Below, one piece after another: positions 6,216-13,103 of a DNA stretch of 13,253 nt. The stretch lies in assembly GCA_035642415.1 (NCBI GenBank), contig DASQSI010000262.1, positions 1-13,253 of the forward strand, read 5' to 3'. The position numbers and the translations under genes were made by a program. The notes under the pieces are model-generated. The model worked only from the letters and a program-made list of their open reading frames with translations, ran no database searches and was not told the DNA's origin. The stretch comes from Rubrobacter_F sp035642415 (lineage in GTDB: Bacteria > Actinomycetota > Rubrobacteria > Rubrobacterales > Rubrobacteraceae). Numbering within the stretch: the first letter of the stretch is position 1; each line of letters opens with the position of its first letter.

Positions 6216-6437
6216 CTACCCGCTCAACAACTGCTTGAGGTCCTCGTCGGTGAGCACGAGCTCCCACTCGTGAGGGTAAAGCGGCAGATGCTGGGCACCG
6301 GTCACCTCTAGCTTTCCGTCGGTAGCGATGCGGGCCTCCAATACCGAACCCTTGGGGTAGGGACTGCCGCTGAAGTCGCGGACGGTTTTGGTGAGCTTTA
6401 TCTTCAAGCCGGTATCTTCAGCCACATAGATTCTCAC
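6216..6437 (-). CDS. Small protein of unknown function, second gene of an overlapping pair
   Basis: This 73-aa soluble protein has no signal peptide or membrane helix. Its GTG start (6437-6435) overlaps the TGA stop of the upstream gene (6436-6434) as GTGA, so translation is probably coupled. The sequence MRIYVAEDTGLKIKLTKTVRDF reads as a beta-strand start. SPYPKGSVLEARIATDGKLEV suggests a small beta-barrel, and the C-terminus holds YPHEWELVLTDEDLKQLLSG, with alternating charge. The repeated KGSVLEA and W-E-L-V pattern suggests an SH3-like fold, but that is inference and no family is named. A role shared with the preceding gene is likely because of the overlap. Confidence 0.66.
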   Translation of the reverse strand: MRIYVAEDTGLKIKLTKTVRDFSGSPYPKGSVLEARIATDGKLEVTGAQHLPLYPHEWELVLTDEDLKQLLSG

Positions 6438-6703
6438 CCGCCTAAAACAGGAAGCGGGCCAGCGGATAAGCCCTCTAAGTTCGCCTTATCCCACGTTGCC
6501 AGCTTCTCTTGCCCGAGCAATCCGGTCGCGGCCGCGGGAGCCTCGACGAAGAAGGTTTCGGGGTCGATGGGGAACGTCACCCTGAAGTCGGCGCCGGGAT
6601 TCAGTCCCTCCACTATCTCTACAGCACGCTGGATGCTCTCGGCCTGTACCGCTACCTTACAACAGGCGGCTCCACTGCTTACCTCAACCGTGACCCTTAC
6701 CAC
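6434..6703 (-). CDS. Small protein of unknown function, first gene of an overlapping pair
   Basis: The GTG at 6703 gives 89 aa (MVRVTVEVSSGAACCKVAV...) and is preceded by AGAGAGGGGG, ending 6 nt upstream. A longer version starts at GTG 6766 (110 aa) but has no Shine-Dalgarno site and a basic, low-quality extension. The first about 55 residues read as an alternating strand-helix-strand unit (VRVTVEV, AESIQRAVEIVEG, DFRVTFPIDPETFFVE). They are followed by an Ala-rich linker and a less structured tail. AESIQRAVEIVEGLNPGADFRV resembles small ferredoxin-like or RHH-sized domains, but I cannot name a family. The pair is driven by the strong promoter at 6775-6803. Confidence 0.66.
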   Translation of the reverse strand: MVRVTVEVSSGAACCKVAVQAESIQRAVEIVEGLNPGADFRVTFPIDPETFFVEAPAAATGLLGQEKLATWDKANLEGLSAGPLPVLGG

Positions 6704-6774
6704 TCGATGCCCCCTCTCTGCACGGAAGTCGCGTTGCCTGCTCCTCAGACATAACACCTTCGTCACAACTCAGT

Positions 6775-6803
6775 AATATACATCTTTTCTTAAAACTTTT
6801 CAA
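6775..6803 (-). promoter_or_regulatory. Strong sigma-70-type promoter for the overlapping gene pair
   Basis: On the minus strand TTGAAA (6803-6798) and TATATT (6780-6775) are separated by exactly 17 nt. Each hexamer matches consensus at five of six positions, inside an AT-rich block (6772-6840) unusual for this window. Transcription should begin near 6768. That leaves a leader of about 65 nt to GTG 6703, or almost none to GTG 6766. Confidence 0.72.
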
Positions 6804-6951
6804 CAAAGAGCGCGATAAATTTCTAATCAGACAATAAATCGCAAGGTAGCGCTGGAGCTTTCTTCGAGGCAGATTTTTGCGAAGCCCCTCGAAGCACAAA
6901 AGAGGGTAGGGGTCAGGCGAGCTCCAACTGATGCGGAGGGTTAGAGGCTAA

Positions 6952-7412
6952 TCACCGCCTCTCTTCGCGCACAGCCAAGACCGGGCAGCGCGCATGCCGG
7001 ACGACAGAATCAGAAACACTTCCCATAAGAGCGCGCCTTATACTGCTGACTCCTCGGCTCCCAATGACTATAAGGCCGGCGCCCAGTTCCTCGGCCTGAC
7101 TGACGATCTCTTCGTCGGGTTTTCCTATCCTGAGATGAGCTTTCGCCACGCTCCCTCCGTTAGCTTCGACCTAACTCGCCTGAGCATTCAGCAGCCTTTG
7201 GGCCTCCTGGTTAAGCTCCTCCTGCGCGGGGCCGGGGATGTCGGCGATTTCCAGCGGTCCCATACCGACGTAGCTCACCGATAGTCCCACGAGGATGATG
7301 TGCAGCTCGGAGCCGGTCTTATCAGCTATGTCGATCGCGGTGCGGGCGGCTAAAGTTGCCTCTTCGGAGCCGTCGGCGGCCACAGCAGGATCCTGGTCGG
7401 GAAAATGCTCAT
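6952..7412 (-). pseudogene. Universal stress protein (UspA family), two lesions
   Basis: The minus strand encodes a complete UspA-like protein in pieces. ATG 7412 gives MSIFPTRILL, the usual first strand. The frame then shifts near 7382-7384, where one base appears lost, and resumes as AADGSEEATLAARTAIDIA. Helix and strand segments follow to LLNAQAS, where an in-frame TAG (7173-7171) interrupts. The same frame continues VEANGGSVAKAHLRIGKPDE, GAGLIVIGSRG and ALMGSVSDSVV to TGA at 6954-6952. The nucleotide-binding pattern G-S-R-G then nine residues then GS is intact. Adding one base to the 461-nt region gives exactly 153 residues, normal for the family. The gene lies 44 bp behind the methanethiol oxidase-like gene on the same strand. 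GTG starts at 7383 and 7149 could yield only half-domains. Confidence 0.85.
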
Positions 7413-7456
7413 CCTCAAGCCAGCCCTCGCATATAGCGTTCGACTTCAGGCCGAAG

Positions 7457-8836
7457 TTAGATCCAGATATCCGAGGTCACGTCGCCTCCGGGGTAACGTA
7501 TCTCGTGCGCCCGGGCAGGCCCTGCAGGCTCCTTGCCGAAGTCTACATAGAAGTCCTCGTTGATCTTCATGCCTCCCCGCTCGGGGTCACAATCGATCTG
7601 CAAGAGGTAGGAGCCTTCTTCGGCCAGCTTGGGGTAGAACTGGTTGTCCCAGCTGCTGTAGAGCGAGTTGGTCACGTACAACCGCTTGCCGTCGAGACTT
7701 AGCTGCAACATCTGCGGGCCGCCTTCGAGCTTACGGCCTGCGACCTCTCCGCTCCTGTCGAGCACGCCACCGCACCAGATCTGACCGGTGAGGCGAGGGT
7801 TGAAAGGATCGCTTATATCGTATTGCCTGATATCGCCATGCAGCCAATTAGAGAAGTAGAGAAAGCGATCGTCCATAGAGATCAAGAGGTCCGTGATCAG
7901 TCCCGGAACCGGCATCGGCCACCCTTCAGACTCTACCCCAGCAACGTCGATGACCTTCTGTACGCTCCAGCTTCCGTTCTCTTTGTGCCAGTGAAACATG
8001 TTAGAGCTCAGGGCGGCGCCCACGAACCCGTGGGTGCTGTCAGGGTCATGGTGCCAGCGTACCTCCAGCGGAATCCAGCCTTCCTCCCCGAGATCGACGC
8101 TCTGGGTAATCTCGCGCTTCTCCCAGTCCCAGAAGTGGAGCTGTCTACCGTACTTACCCTCGGCCACGTCGCTCGGATCAAACCCAACACTGTAGGTGTT
8201 AGGGGCGGCCCACTCGCTGCTGACCATGGCGTTGTGGCGCGGCTGGTACCAGAAGTCGTAGTTAAAGTTCATACCTTCCATGCCGTTCTCCCAGCGCCCG
8301 GCGACGTTGAAGTCCTCGTCGAGCAGCAGGAAGCCCCCCGGTCCGTTGCCCTCGCCGTCGCCGACCATGGAGATCATCACGTGTCCATCTGCTAAACAAT
8401 GAACCGTGTGAGGAGCGGTAAGGTTGGTCTTCTCCACGATCTCCTCAGGCTCTATAACCTTATGGAGCTTGGGCGCGCGCTCATCGGCGGTGTCTATGAT
8501 GTGAATGCGGTTGGAGCGCTGGCCCGGGACTACCAGGTAGCGACGGTCTTTGCCCCCATCGCCGTGACAGGAGCTGCAAGCGTTCCAGCCGAAGTGATGC
8601 AGCTCATCACCTACGTTCGGCATCGGGGTACGGTGGACTACCTGGGAGTAGGTCGAGGACTCCGGATCTACGTCCACCGTAGCCAGGTAATCCGGCTCTT
8701 GGACGTCCGTTCCAACATACAGGGCGATGGCGTAGAGCGTCTTCTCGGGTTCGGCTTTCATGGCCTCCTCGGGCGAAGCATAGCCCGGCCCGCAGGATAA
8801 GTGGTGTTCGTGGTGGCTTTCGTGCGCGTCAGTCAT
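7457..8836 (-). CDS. Selenium-binding protein 56 / methanethiol oxidase family protein
   Basis: This 459-aa protein aligns from end to end with the SELENBP1/MTO family. Landmarks include CGPGYASPEEAM (from Cys15), DYLATVDVDPES (50-61), DELHHFGWNACSSCHGD (78-93, with His80/His81 and Cys87/Cys90), APKLHKVIEPEEI, a YDFWYQPRHN block, SMDDRFLYFSNWLHGDIRQY, GGPQMLQLSLDGKRLYVTNS, and the terminal ARAHEIRYPGGDVTSDIWI. Bacterial members are metal-dependent beta-propeller enzymes that oxidise methanethiol to formaldehyde, hydrogen sulfide and hydrogen peroxide. The N-terminus has an extra His-rich stretch (HESHHEHH) that could bind metal. No signal peptide is obvious. ATG 8836 has GAGGAG (8851-8846) at 9-nt spacing. 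A candidate promoter lies at 8895-8923. Confidence 0.95.
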   Translation of the reverse strand: MTDAHESHHEHHLSCGPGYASPEEAMKAEPEKTLYAIALYVGTDVQEPDYLATVDVDPESSTYSQVVHRTPMPNVGDELHHFGWNACSSCHGDGGKDRRYLVVPGQRSNRIHIIDTADERAPKLHKVIEPEEIVEKTNLTAPHTVHCLADGHVMISMVGDGEGNGPGGFLLLDEDFNVAGRWENGMEGMNFNYDFWYQPRHNAMVSSEWAAPNTYSVGFDPSDVAEGKYGRQLHFWDWEKREITQSVDLGEEGWIPLEVRWHHDPDSTHGFVGAALSSNMFHWHKENGSWSVQKVIDVAGVESEGWPMPVPGLITDLLISMDDRFLYFSNWLHGDIRQYDISDPFNPRLTGQIWCGGVLDRSGEVAGRKLEGGPQMLQLSLDGKRLYVTNSLYSSWDNQFYPKLAEEGSYLLQIDCDPERGGMKINEDFYVDFGKEPAGPARAHEIRYPGGDVTSDIWI

Positions 8837-8894
8837 GGTTTTACGCTCCTCGGTGTAGTTCTCCTAGCTCCCCTATTCCTATAGATCCGCCACG

Positions 8895-8923
8895 ATTAGA
8901 GCATATCCACCGAGGAAGCGCAA
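8895..8923 (-). promoter_or_regulatory. Candidate promoter for the methanethiol oxidase-like gene
   Basis: On the minus strand TTGCGC (8923-8918) and TCTAAT (8900-8895) are 17 nt apart. The -10 differs from consensus at one base, while the -35 keeps only the TTG. Transcription would begin near 8888, about 50 nt before the ATG. Confidence 0.4.
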
Positions 8924-8999
8924 CGAGGAAAACCGTACCCCCAAAGGCGGACGCTAAGGGGCCTTCTAAACACCGTGTTACCCTTCTACCAGGATATAG

Positions 9000-9257
9000 C
9001 GAAGCAGCCGAGAAGACGATAGGAGGGATGCCTTCGACAACGCCGAAGCTCTTGCGCGAGAGATCTCTAACGCCAGGCTGAGGGTTTTCGAGGGTGTGGG
9101 TCACCTGGCATTCACAGAACACGCCGCCGAGGTTAACGAAAAGATCCTGTCCTTGTTGCAGGCCAAACGCCGCCCCTCCCCGACCGGAAGAGTGGCTACA
9201 AGGATAAGGCACCTCCGCCGCCCGTTATCCGCGCCTCATGGTTTAATGCGGATATAA
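9000..9257 (+). pseudogene. C-terminal remnant of an alpha/beta hydrolase
   Basis: The plus-strand frame after TAG 8997-8999 reads EDDRRDAFDNAEALAREI, then NARLRVFEGVGHLAFTEHAA, then EVNEKILSLLQA and a basic tail to TAA 9255-9257. This is the usual end of an alpha/beta hydrolase. It contains the acid-loop region, the strand before the catalytic histidine (EGVGH, His) and the final helix. The nucleophile elbow and all earlier parts are missing, and no start codon with a ribosome site exists in this frame. The remainder was apparently lost, or replaced by the sequence that now carries the promoter of the neighbouring minus-strand gene. The open minus-strand frame at 8841-9212 is its antisense shadow. 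Confidence 0.68.
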
Positions 9258-9267
9258 CACCTACGTT

Positions 9268-9399
9268 TTACCGACTACGGCCCCGACGTCGTTCGCGTAT
9301 CTCATGCCAGATGGCCAGCGCTACCATGGCGGGAGAAAAGAGCAAGATCGCGGTCGTGCTGCTAAAGGTAAGGACCACTTCTTTTAACGTTTCGCTCAT
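9268..9399 (-). CDS. 43-aa single-helix membrane protein
   Basis: ATG 9399 is preceded by AGAGAGGAT, a close Shine-Dalgarno match, and reads MSETLKEVVLTFSSTTAILL, then FSPAMVALAIWHEIRERRR and GRSR before TAA 9270-9268. One membrane helix (about residues 8-31) is followed by a strongly basic cytoplasmic tail, so it should insert with the N-terminus outside. I know of no named family. It is a short frame that automated callers may miss. It lies between the hydrolase remnant and the divergent CPBP gene. Confidence 0.5.
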   Translation of the reverse strand: MSETLKEVVLTFSSTTAILLFSPAMVALAIWHEIRERRRGRSR

Positions 9400-9537
9400 C
9401 AATCCTCTCTTTTGTAGAGCTTCATCTTCTTAAAGATACCCAACGTGCTGTCAGCGAGGAGTTTTGCTAGCAGAACCACTCTTTTACCGGTATATTGCCA
9501 GGGTTCACGAAAGGCGGAAAAAGGGAGTATCTTCGTC

Positions 9538-10375
9538 ATGGTTGGGAGGGCTTCGCTTTGGGTGAAGGAACACCCGATCATCACCTTCTTTATTCTCGCC
9601 TATGCAATCTCCTGGATTATCGTGGCCCCGCTCGTCGCCTCCGCGCAAGGTTTTATCGACGTGTCTGTACCTTTCGCCTTACATTATCTGAACGACGACG
9701 CTCCTCTGTCGGCCGCGATCATTACCACGGCGATAGCTAACGGAACAGATGGCCTTCGTGAGCTTTTTCAGCGGATGATAAAGTGGCGGGTCGGAGTGGG
9801 TTGGGTGCTGGTTGCCGCCTTTTCACCGCTGGCGCTGTTCGGGATTGCAACGGGCATGGTTATTGTTGGTATGGGAGAAGAACCGCCAGACTTAAGCTTG
9901 CTAGGGTCCATAACCTATCTACCCTATCTGGGAGGGGGTGGTTGGATCTTCTGGATACTCACCGCCGGGATAGGAGAAGAGAGCGGTTGGCGCGGCTATG
10001 CCTTACCCAGCCTGCAGGGCAACATGAGCGCTTTGTCTGCCACCCTCATCGTTACCTTGTTGTGGGTGCGCTGGCACCTGCCCCGGTTCTTCTATTATGG
10101 CAACTACATGATACTGAGCTTTTCCGCACTACCCCTGACTGCACAATGGCTTTCTGGCGCTGGCCATCGTACTTACGTGGTTGTACAACGGTACCCGGGG
10201 AAGCATTCTGATGGCCGCTTTGTTCCACGGTGGCTACAACTTCTGGGACGCCTCCCCTGTCGATACGGGGTTCGTTTACGACCGCATAAACGCGTTGTTG
10301 ATAATTTGGGCCGTGTCACTGGTCGTAGCGTTCAGGCCAGCCAACCTTTCTCGCAAAGGCAAGCAAGTACTGTGA
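9538..10375 (+). pseudogene. CPBP-family intramembrane protease, frameshifted
   Basis: ATG 9538 (AAAGGGAG about 10 nt upstream) opens a typical CPBP/Abi protein. It has an N-terminal helix (ITFFILAYAISWIIVAPL), further helices, and then motif 1 EESGWRG (Glu147, Glu148, Arg152). Motif 2 is WVRWHLPRFF (His180). Near 10139-10150 one extra base shifts the frame. The coding pattern resumes one frame over as NGFLALAIVLTWLYNGTRGS and ILMAALFHGGYNFW, which supplies the third conserved histidine/asparagine motif (HxxxN), and ends at TGA 10375. The 838-nt span is one base more than 279 codons, consistent with a single +1 insertion in a 278-aa protein. Family members are membrane metalloproteases involved in bacteriocin self-protection or CAAX-like processing. 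The unshifted frame ends at 10443 with a nonsense tail. The TauE/SafE gene follows 64 bp later. Confidence 0.85.
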
Positions 10376-10439
10376 AGCCTAAAGACCGTGTGCCTCCGAA
10401 GCGAACCTCGGGGCCGGATGTTTGTAGGAAGTCTCCCGG

Positions 10440-11204
10440 ATGAGCATAGATCTGAGCATCTGGCAAGGCCTGATTCTGGCCGGCGCGGGCTTTATCTCCG
10501 GGGCGCTGAACGCCGCCGCCGGCGGCGGCACCTTAGTCTCCTTTCCGGTCTTGATTGCTACAGGGTACCCGCCGCTTACCGCCAACGTGACGAACAACGT
10601 CGCCGCATTTCCTGGCTACATCGGCGGAGCCTGGGGTTACCGGCATGGTCTAGGCGGCCAGCGAAAGAGAATAGCCTCGCTTACAGCCGCAAGCGTGGTG
10701 GGTAGCCTTATCGGGGTGGGATTGATCCTGGCGAGCTCTCAAACGACGTTCGAGGGCATCGTTCCTTTCCTCGTCCTTGCAGCCTGCGGGCTGCTGGCGA
10801 TCGAACCCTACCTGGGGCGGTTTCTCGGGGAGCGTCGCGACCAGAACGCTCGTCCCAGCGTCGGCGCGTTTCTGGCGCAGACCTTTGCCGCGGCATATGG
10901 CGGGTACTTCGGCGCTGCTCTGGGTGTGGCCGTCCTGGCCCTATTGAACCTTACCCTGGATGATACGCTGCAGCGGCTGAACGCGTTAAAGGCATTTTTG
11001 CAGATGGTGATCGGCGGCGTTGCGGCTCTGGGTTTTGCCGTGCTCACGCCGGTGGCATGGCTGGCCGTAGCGGTGATAGCGCCCGCCTCCATAGTAGGCG
11101 GGCAAGTCGGCGCGCGGCTCGCCCAACGCGTAAGCGACCGGGTGCTTCGGGCAAGCATCATAGTCTACGGGATCGCCGCGGCCGCTTGGCTCTTTTTCCA
11201 GTAG
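10440..11204 (+). CDS. TauE/SafE-family membrane permease (putative sulfite/organosulfonate exporter)
   Basis: This 254-aa protein has about eight membrane helices and the two-half layout of the TauE/SafE (former DUF81) family. The N-terminal half carries the conserved SGALNAAAGGGTLVSFPVL and GYPPLTANVTNNVAAFPGYI. The second half repeats it with AYGGYFGAALGVAVLALL and LQRLNALKAFLQMVIGGVAAL. The family moves sulfite, sulfoacetate or other small sulfur anions across the membrane; the substrate here is not established. ATG 10440 follows AGGAAG by about 8 nt. The gene probably shares a transcript with the broken CPBP gene. The stop codon lies in the loop of a perfect 12-bp hairpin (11190-11220). 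Confidence 0.9.
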   Translation: MSIDLSIWQGLILAGAGFISGALNAAAGGGTLVSFPVLIATGYPPLTANVTNNVAAFPGYIGGAWGYRHGLGGQRKRIASLTAASVVGSLIGVGLILASSQTTFEGIVPFLVLAACGLLAIEPYLGRFLGERRDQNARPSVGAFLAQTFAAAYGGYFGAALGVAVLALLNLTLDDTLQRLNALKAFLQMVIGGVAALGFAVLTPVAWLAVAVIAPASIVGGQVGARLAQRVSDRVLRASIIVYGIAAAAWLFFQ

Positions 11205-11220
11205 GACTCTGGAAAAAGAG
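11190..11220 (+). terminator. 12-bp hairpin spanning the TauE/SafE stop codon
   Basis: CTCTTTTTCCAG (11190-11201) and CTGGAAAAAGAG (11209-11220) are perfectly complementary. The loop TAGGACT begins with the TAG stop. There is no U-rich tail, so it is not a standard intrinsic terminator; a role in mRNA 3'-end protection is an alternative. Confidence 0.5.
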
Positions 11221-11560
11221 ATCTTCGCGCCCGGCGCTCGTTGCTAGTAAGATGCTTTTCGAGGGCCCGGTCGGCACCATGTTTTATTACCCCTTTCATG
11301 GTACAGAGTGCCGTTTGCCGAGCGGGTACCTTAAGACGGCAGGCGTAGGACATACGCATCGCACGGCACACAGTAAACTGGTGTTAGCCCCTTGTCGTGG
11401 CTCACCGAGATTACTTAACTCATTTGGTTATGCCGGCTAGCCGTCTCGATAACCCTCTATCTGGTGGGGTTCTGTACCGGCGAGGAGCCCCCGCCCCGAG
11501 GGTTGAGCCAGACCACAAAGGCTTATAGCGCCGTCCCGATCCAGCGTTGCACCCATCCCC
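11221..11560. other. Intergenic stretch between convergent genes, nothing recognised
   Basis: About 340 bases lie between the TauE/SafE gene and the end of the Mo-oxidoreductase gene. A plus-strand frame from ATG 11251 reaches 11440 without a ribosome site and has no coding-like pattern. Small inverted repeats occur, for example ACCATG/CATGGT near 11277-11303 and TGCCGT/ACGGCA around 11310-11342. No U-tailed terminator was seen for either neighbour. Confidence 0.45.
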
Positions 11561-13054
11561 CTAGATCCCGGCGCCGGTGCCGTAATACTGGTTGTCCTCG
11601 CGCCAGCCGCCCTGCCCTTTGCCTATATGTTGGTACGTCTCGACGACCTCTATGGCGCACAGGTACTTGACCATCTTAAAGCCAAGCTGGGTCTCCACCC
11701 TCAACCGCAGCGGCGCCCCGTGCACGACGGGGAGCGGTTCGCCGTTCATCTCGTAGGCTAGGATCGTCTGAGGGTGCTTAGCCAGCTCGAAGTCTATAGT
11801 TCCGTAGAAGTTGCCGGGGCCTTTGGGGTCTGGCTCGGACTCTGGGACGTTTTCCAGCGTTCGGAAGACGAGGTAGCGAGCATCCGGCAGCGGCTTGACC
11901 AGATCCAGGATCTGCCTCAAGGGGACCCCGCCCCACTCGGCAACGTATGACCAGCCCTGAATACAGTGATGCAGGGTGGTCTGGGTCTGCTTCGTGGGGA
12001 ACGTGCGCAGTTCCTCAAGCGAGAAGCTGCGGGATTTCTCGACCAGCCCGTATACTTCGAGCCTCCAGTCCTTAAAGCCGTTTTCGGCCATACTCTTGTA
12101 GGTCTCGCCGGCAGGGGGGCGTCCATTGACCCGGGGCTGTGGTGATATCTCAGAGACCGGGTAGTCCTGTGCTGAGGTCAGCCTGCGAAAGAGCGCACGT
12201 CGCACGGGGCTGACCACGCTGAGGAGCGCATGCTGGGCGCGGCGCGGGTACTTCAGCGTGAGCTGCGTCGTCAGGATGTGCAGGGCAACGAGGGCAATGA
12301 GGGAGACGATCGTAATAACGATCGCGGCCTCCGCATGCTCCTCCGTGCCGAAGACCATCTTTGCCGTCTCCTTGCCAAAGCCGTGGACGACGACCATGAA
12401 GAGGTGGACGATGATAAATCCGGTCCAAGCTAGAAGGCTCAAGAAGTGCAGGCTTCGGGCCGACTGATGCCCCCCGAAGAGCTTTATATACCAAGGGAAG
12501 CGAGCAGAGAGCGCCGGGGACATCGCGGCACCGGTAGCGATCTGGAACGGAGCAAGCAGGAAGACCACCGCACCGTAGGCAAGCTTCTGAAGCGGGTTGT
12601 ACTCCTCACCCGGCGGTATAGGCGGTAGGTCGAAGCTCAGGTATGTGACGAGCGAGTTCCAAGCACCCGGGATAACGTCCCACGAGGTCGGTATGAGCCT
12701 AGTCCACTGTGGCCAATCGATAAAGAGCAGCGCCACGTAGACGACGCCGGTCAGGATCCAGAAGACGACGTTGAAGAAGTGCCACTGTCTGCCGAGACCG
12801 AGTAGACTACCGCCCGGCATGGCGATGGTAGAAGGGTATTCCTCCTCCTCATCCTCGCTGGTCCACAGCTTATCCTGGGGCATCTCCTTTTTGGTGAACC
12901 TTGCCCACTCGCTGCCGTGGCGGCAATCGTCGTTCCAGTAGAGTTTGGGGTGGGAAGCGAGGATCTGGATGCCGCTTCGGATAAGGAACGACATAAAGAT
13001 GATGTTGAGAAGATGCGTAGCGCGTATCCAGGCGGGAAATCCTAATTCCTCCAC
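11561..13054 (-). CDS. Fused cytochrome b561-type / molybdopterin oxidoreductase (sulfite oxidase fold)
   Basis: This is a 497-aa two-part protein. Residues 1-290 form a four- to five-helix di-haem cytochrome b domain of the kind seen in thiosulfate reductase or formate dehydrogenase membrane subunits. Candidate haem ligands include His14, His92, His196, His203 and His217. Residues about 325-475 are a sulfite-oxidase-type molybdopterin domain with TLHHCIQGWSYVAEWGGVPL, where Cys364 is the expected Mo ligand, plus YEMNGEPLPVVHGAPLRLRV and LGFKMVKYL. Family members exchange two electrons with small oxo or thio substrates; here they would pass to or from the quinone pool through the fused cytochrome. 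No Tat signal precedes the Mo domain, so its side of the membrane depends on the cytochrome topology. GTG 13054 has GAGGGAG at 7-nt spacing. A dimerisation Mo domain is absent. The substrate is unknown. Confidence 0.88.
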   Translation of the reverse strand: MEELGFPAWIRATHLLNIIFMSFLIRSGIQILASHPKLYWNDDCRHGSEWARFTKKEMPQDKLWTSEDEEEEYPSTIAMPGGSLLGLGRQWHFFNVVFWILTGVVYVALLFIDWPQWTRLIPTSWDVIPGAWNSLVTYLSFDLPPIPPGEEYNPLQKLAYGAVVFLLAPFQIATGAAMSPALSARFPWYIKLFGGHQSARSLHFLSLLAWTGFIIVHLFMVVVHGFGKETAKMVFGTEEHAEAAIVITIVSLIALVALHILTTQLTLKYPRRAQHALLSVVSPVRRALFRRLTSAQDYPVSEISPQPRVNGRPPAGETYKSMAENGFKDWRLEVYGLVEKSRSFSLEELRTFPTKQTQTTLHHCIQGWSYVAEWGGVPLRQILDLVKPLPDARYLVFRTLENVPESEPDPKGPGNFYGTIDFELAKHPQTILAYEMNGEPLPVVHGAPLRLRVETQLGFKMVKYLCAIEVVETYQHIGKGQGGWREDNQYYGTGAGI

Positions 13055-13103
13055 TATGCTGCTCCCTCTTTAACCATAACGACCCTCTTCCTTTAGAGAA
13101 CCA

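Noticed and set aside
3987..7173. TAG recoding (for example pyrrolysine or suppression)
   Set aside because: Intact genes nearby end in TAG, and both interrupted genes carry additional frameshifts, which fits decay better.
8841..9212. Minus-strand 123-codon open frame
   Set aside because: It is antisense to the hydrolase remnant, contains the promoter and ribosome site of the downstream gene, and has no protein-like pattern.
9399..9539. Minus-strand 46-codon frame whose TGA overlaps the ATG of the 43-aa gene
   Set aside because: No Shine-Dalgarno site, and it is antisense to the CPBP leader; the overlap alone is weak evidence.
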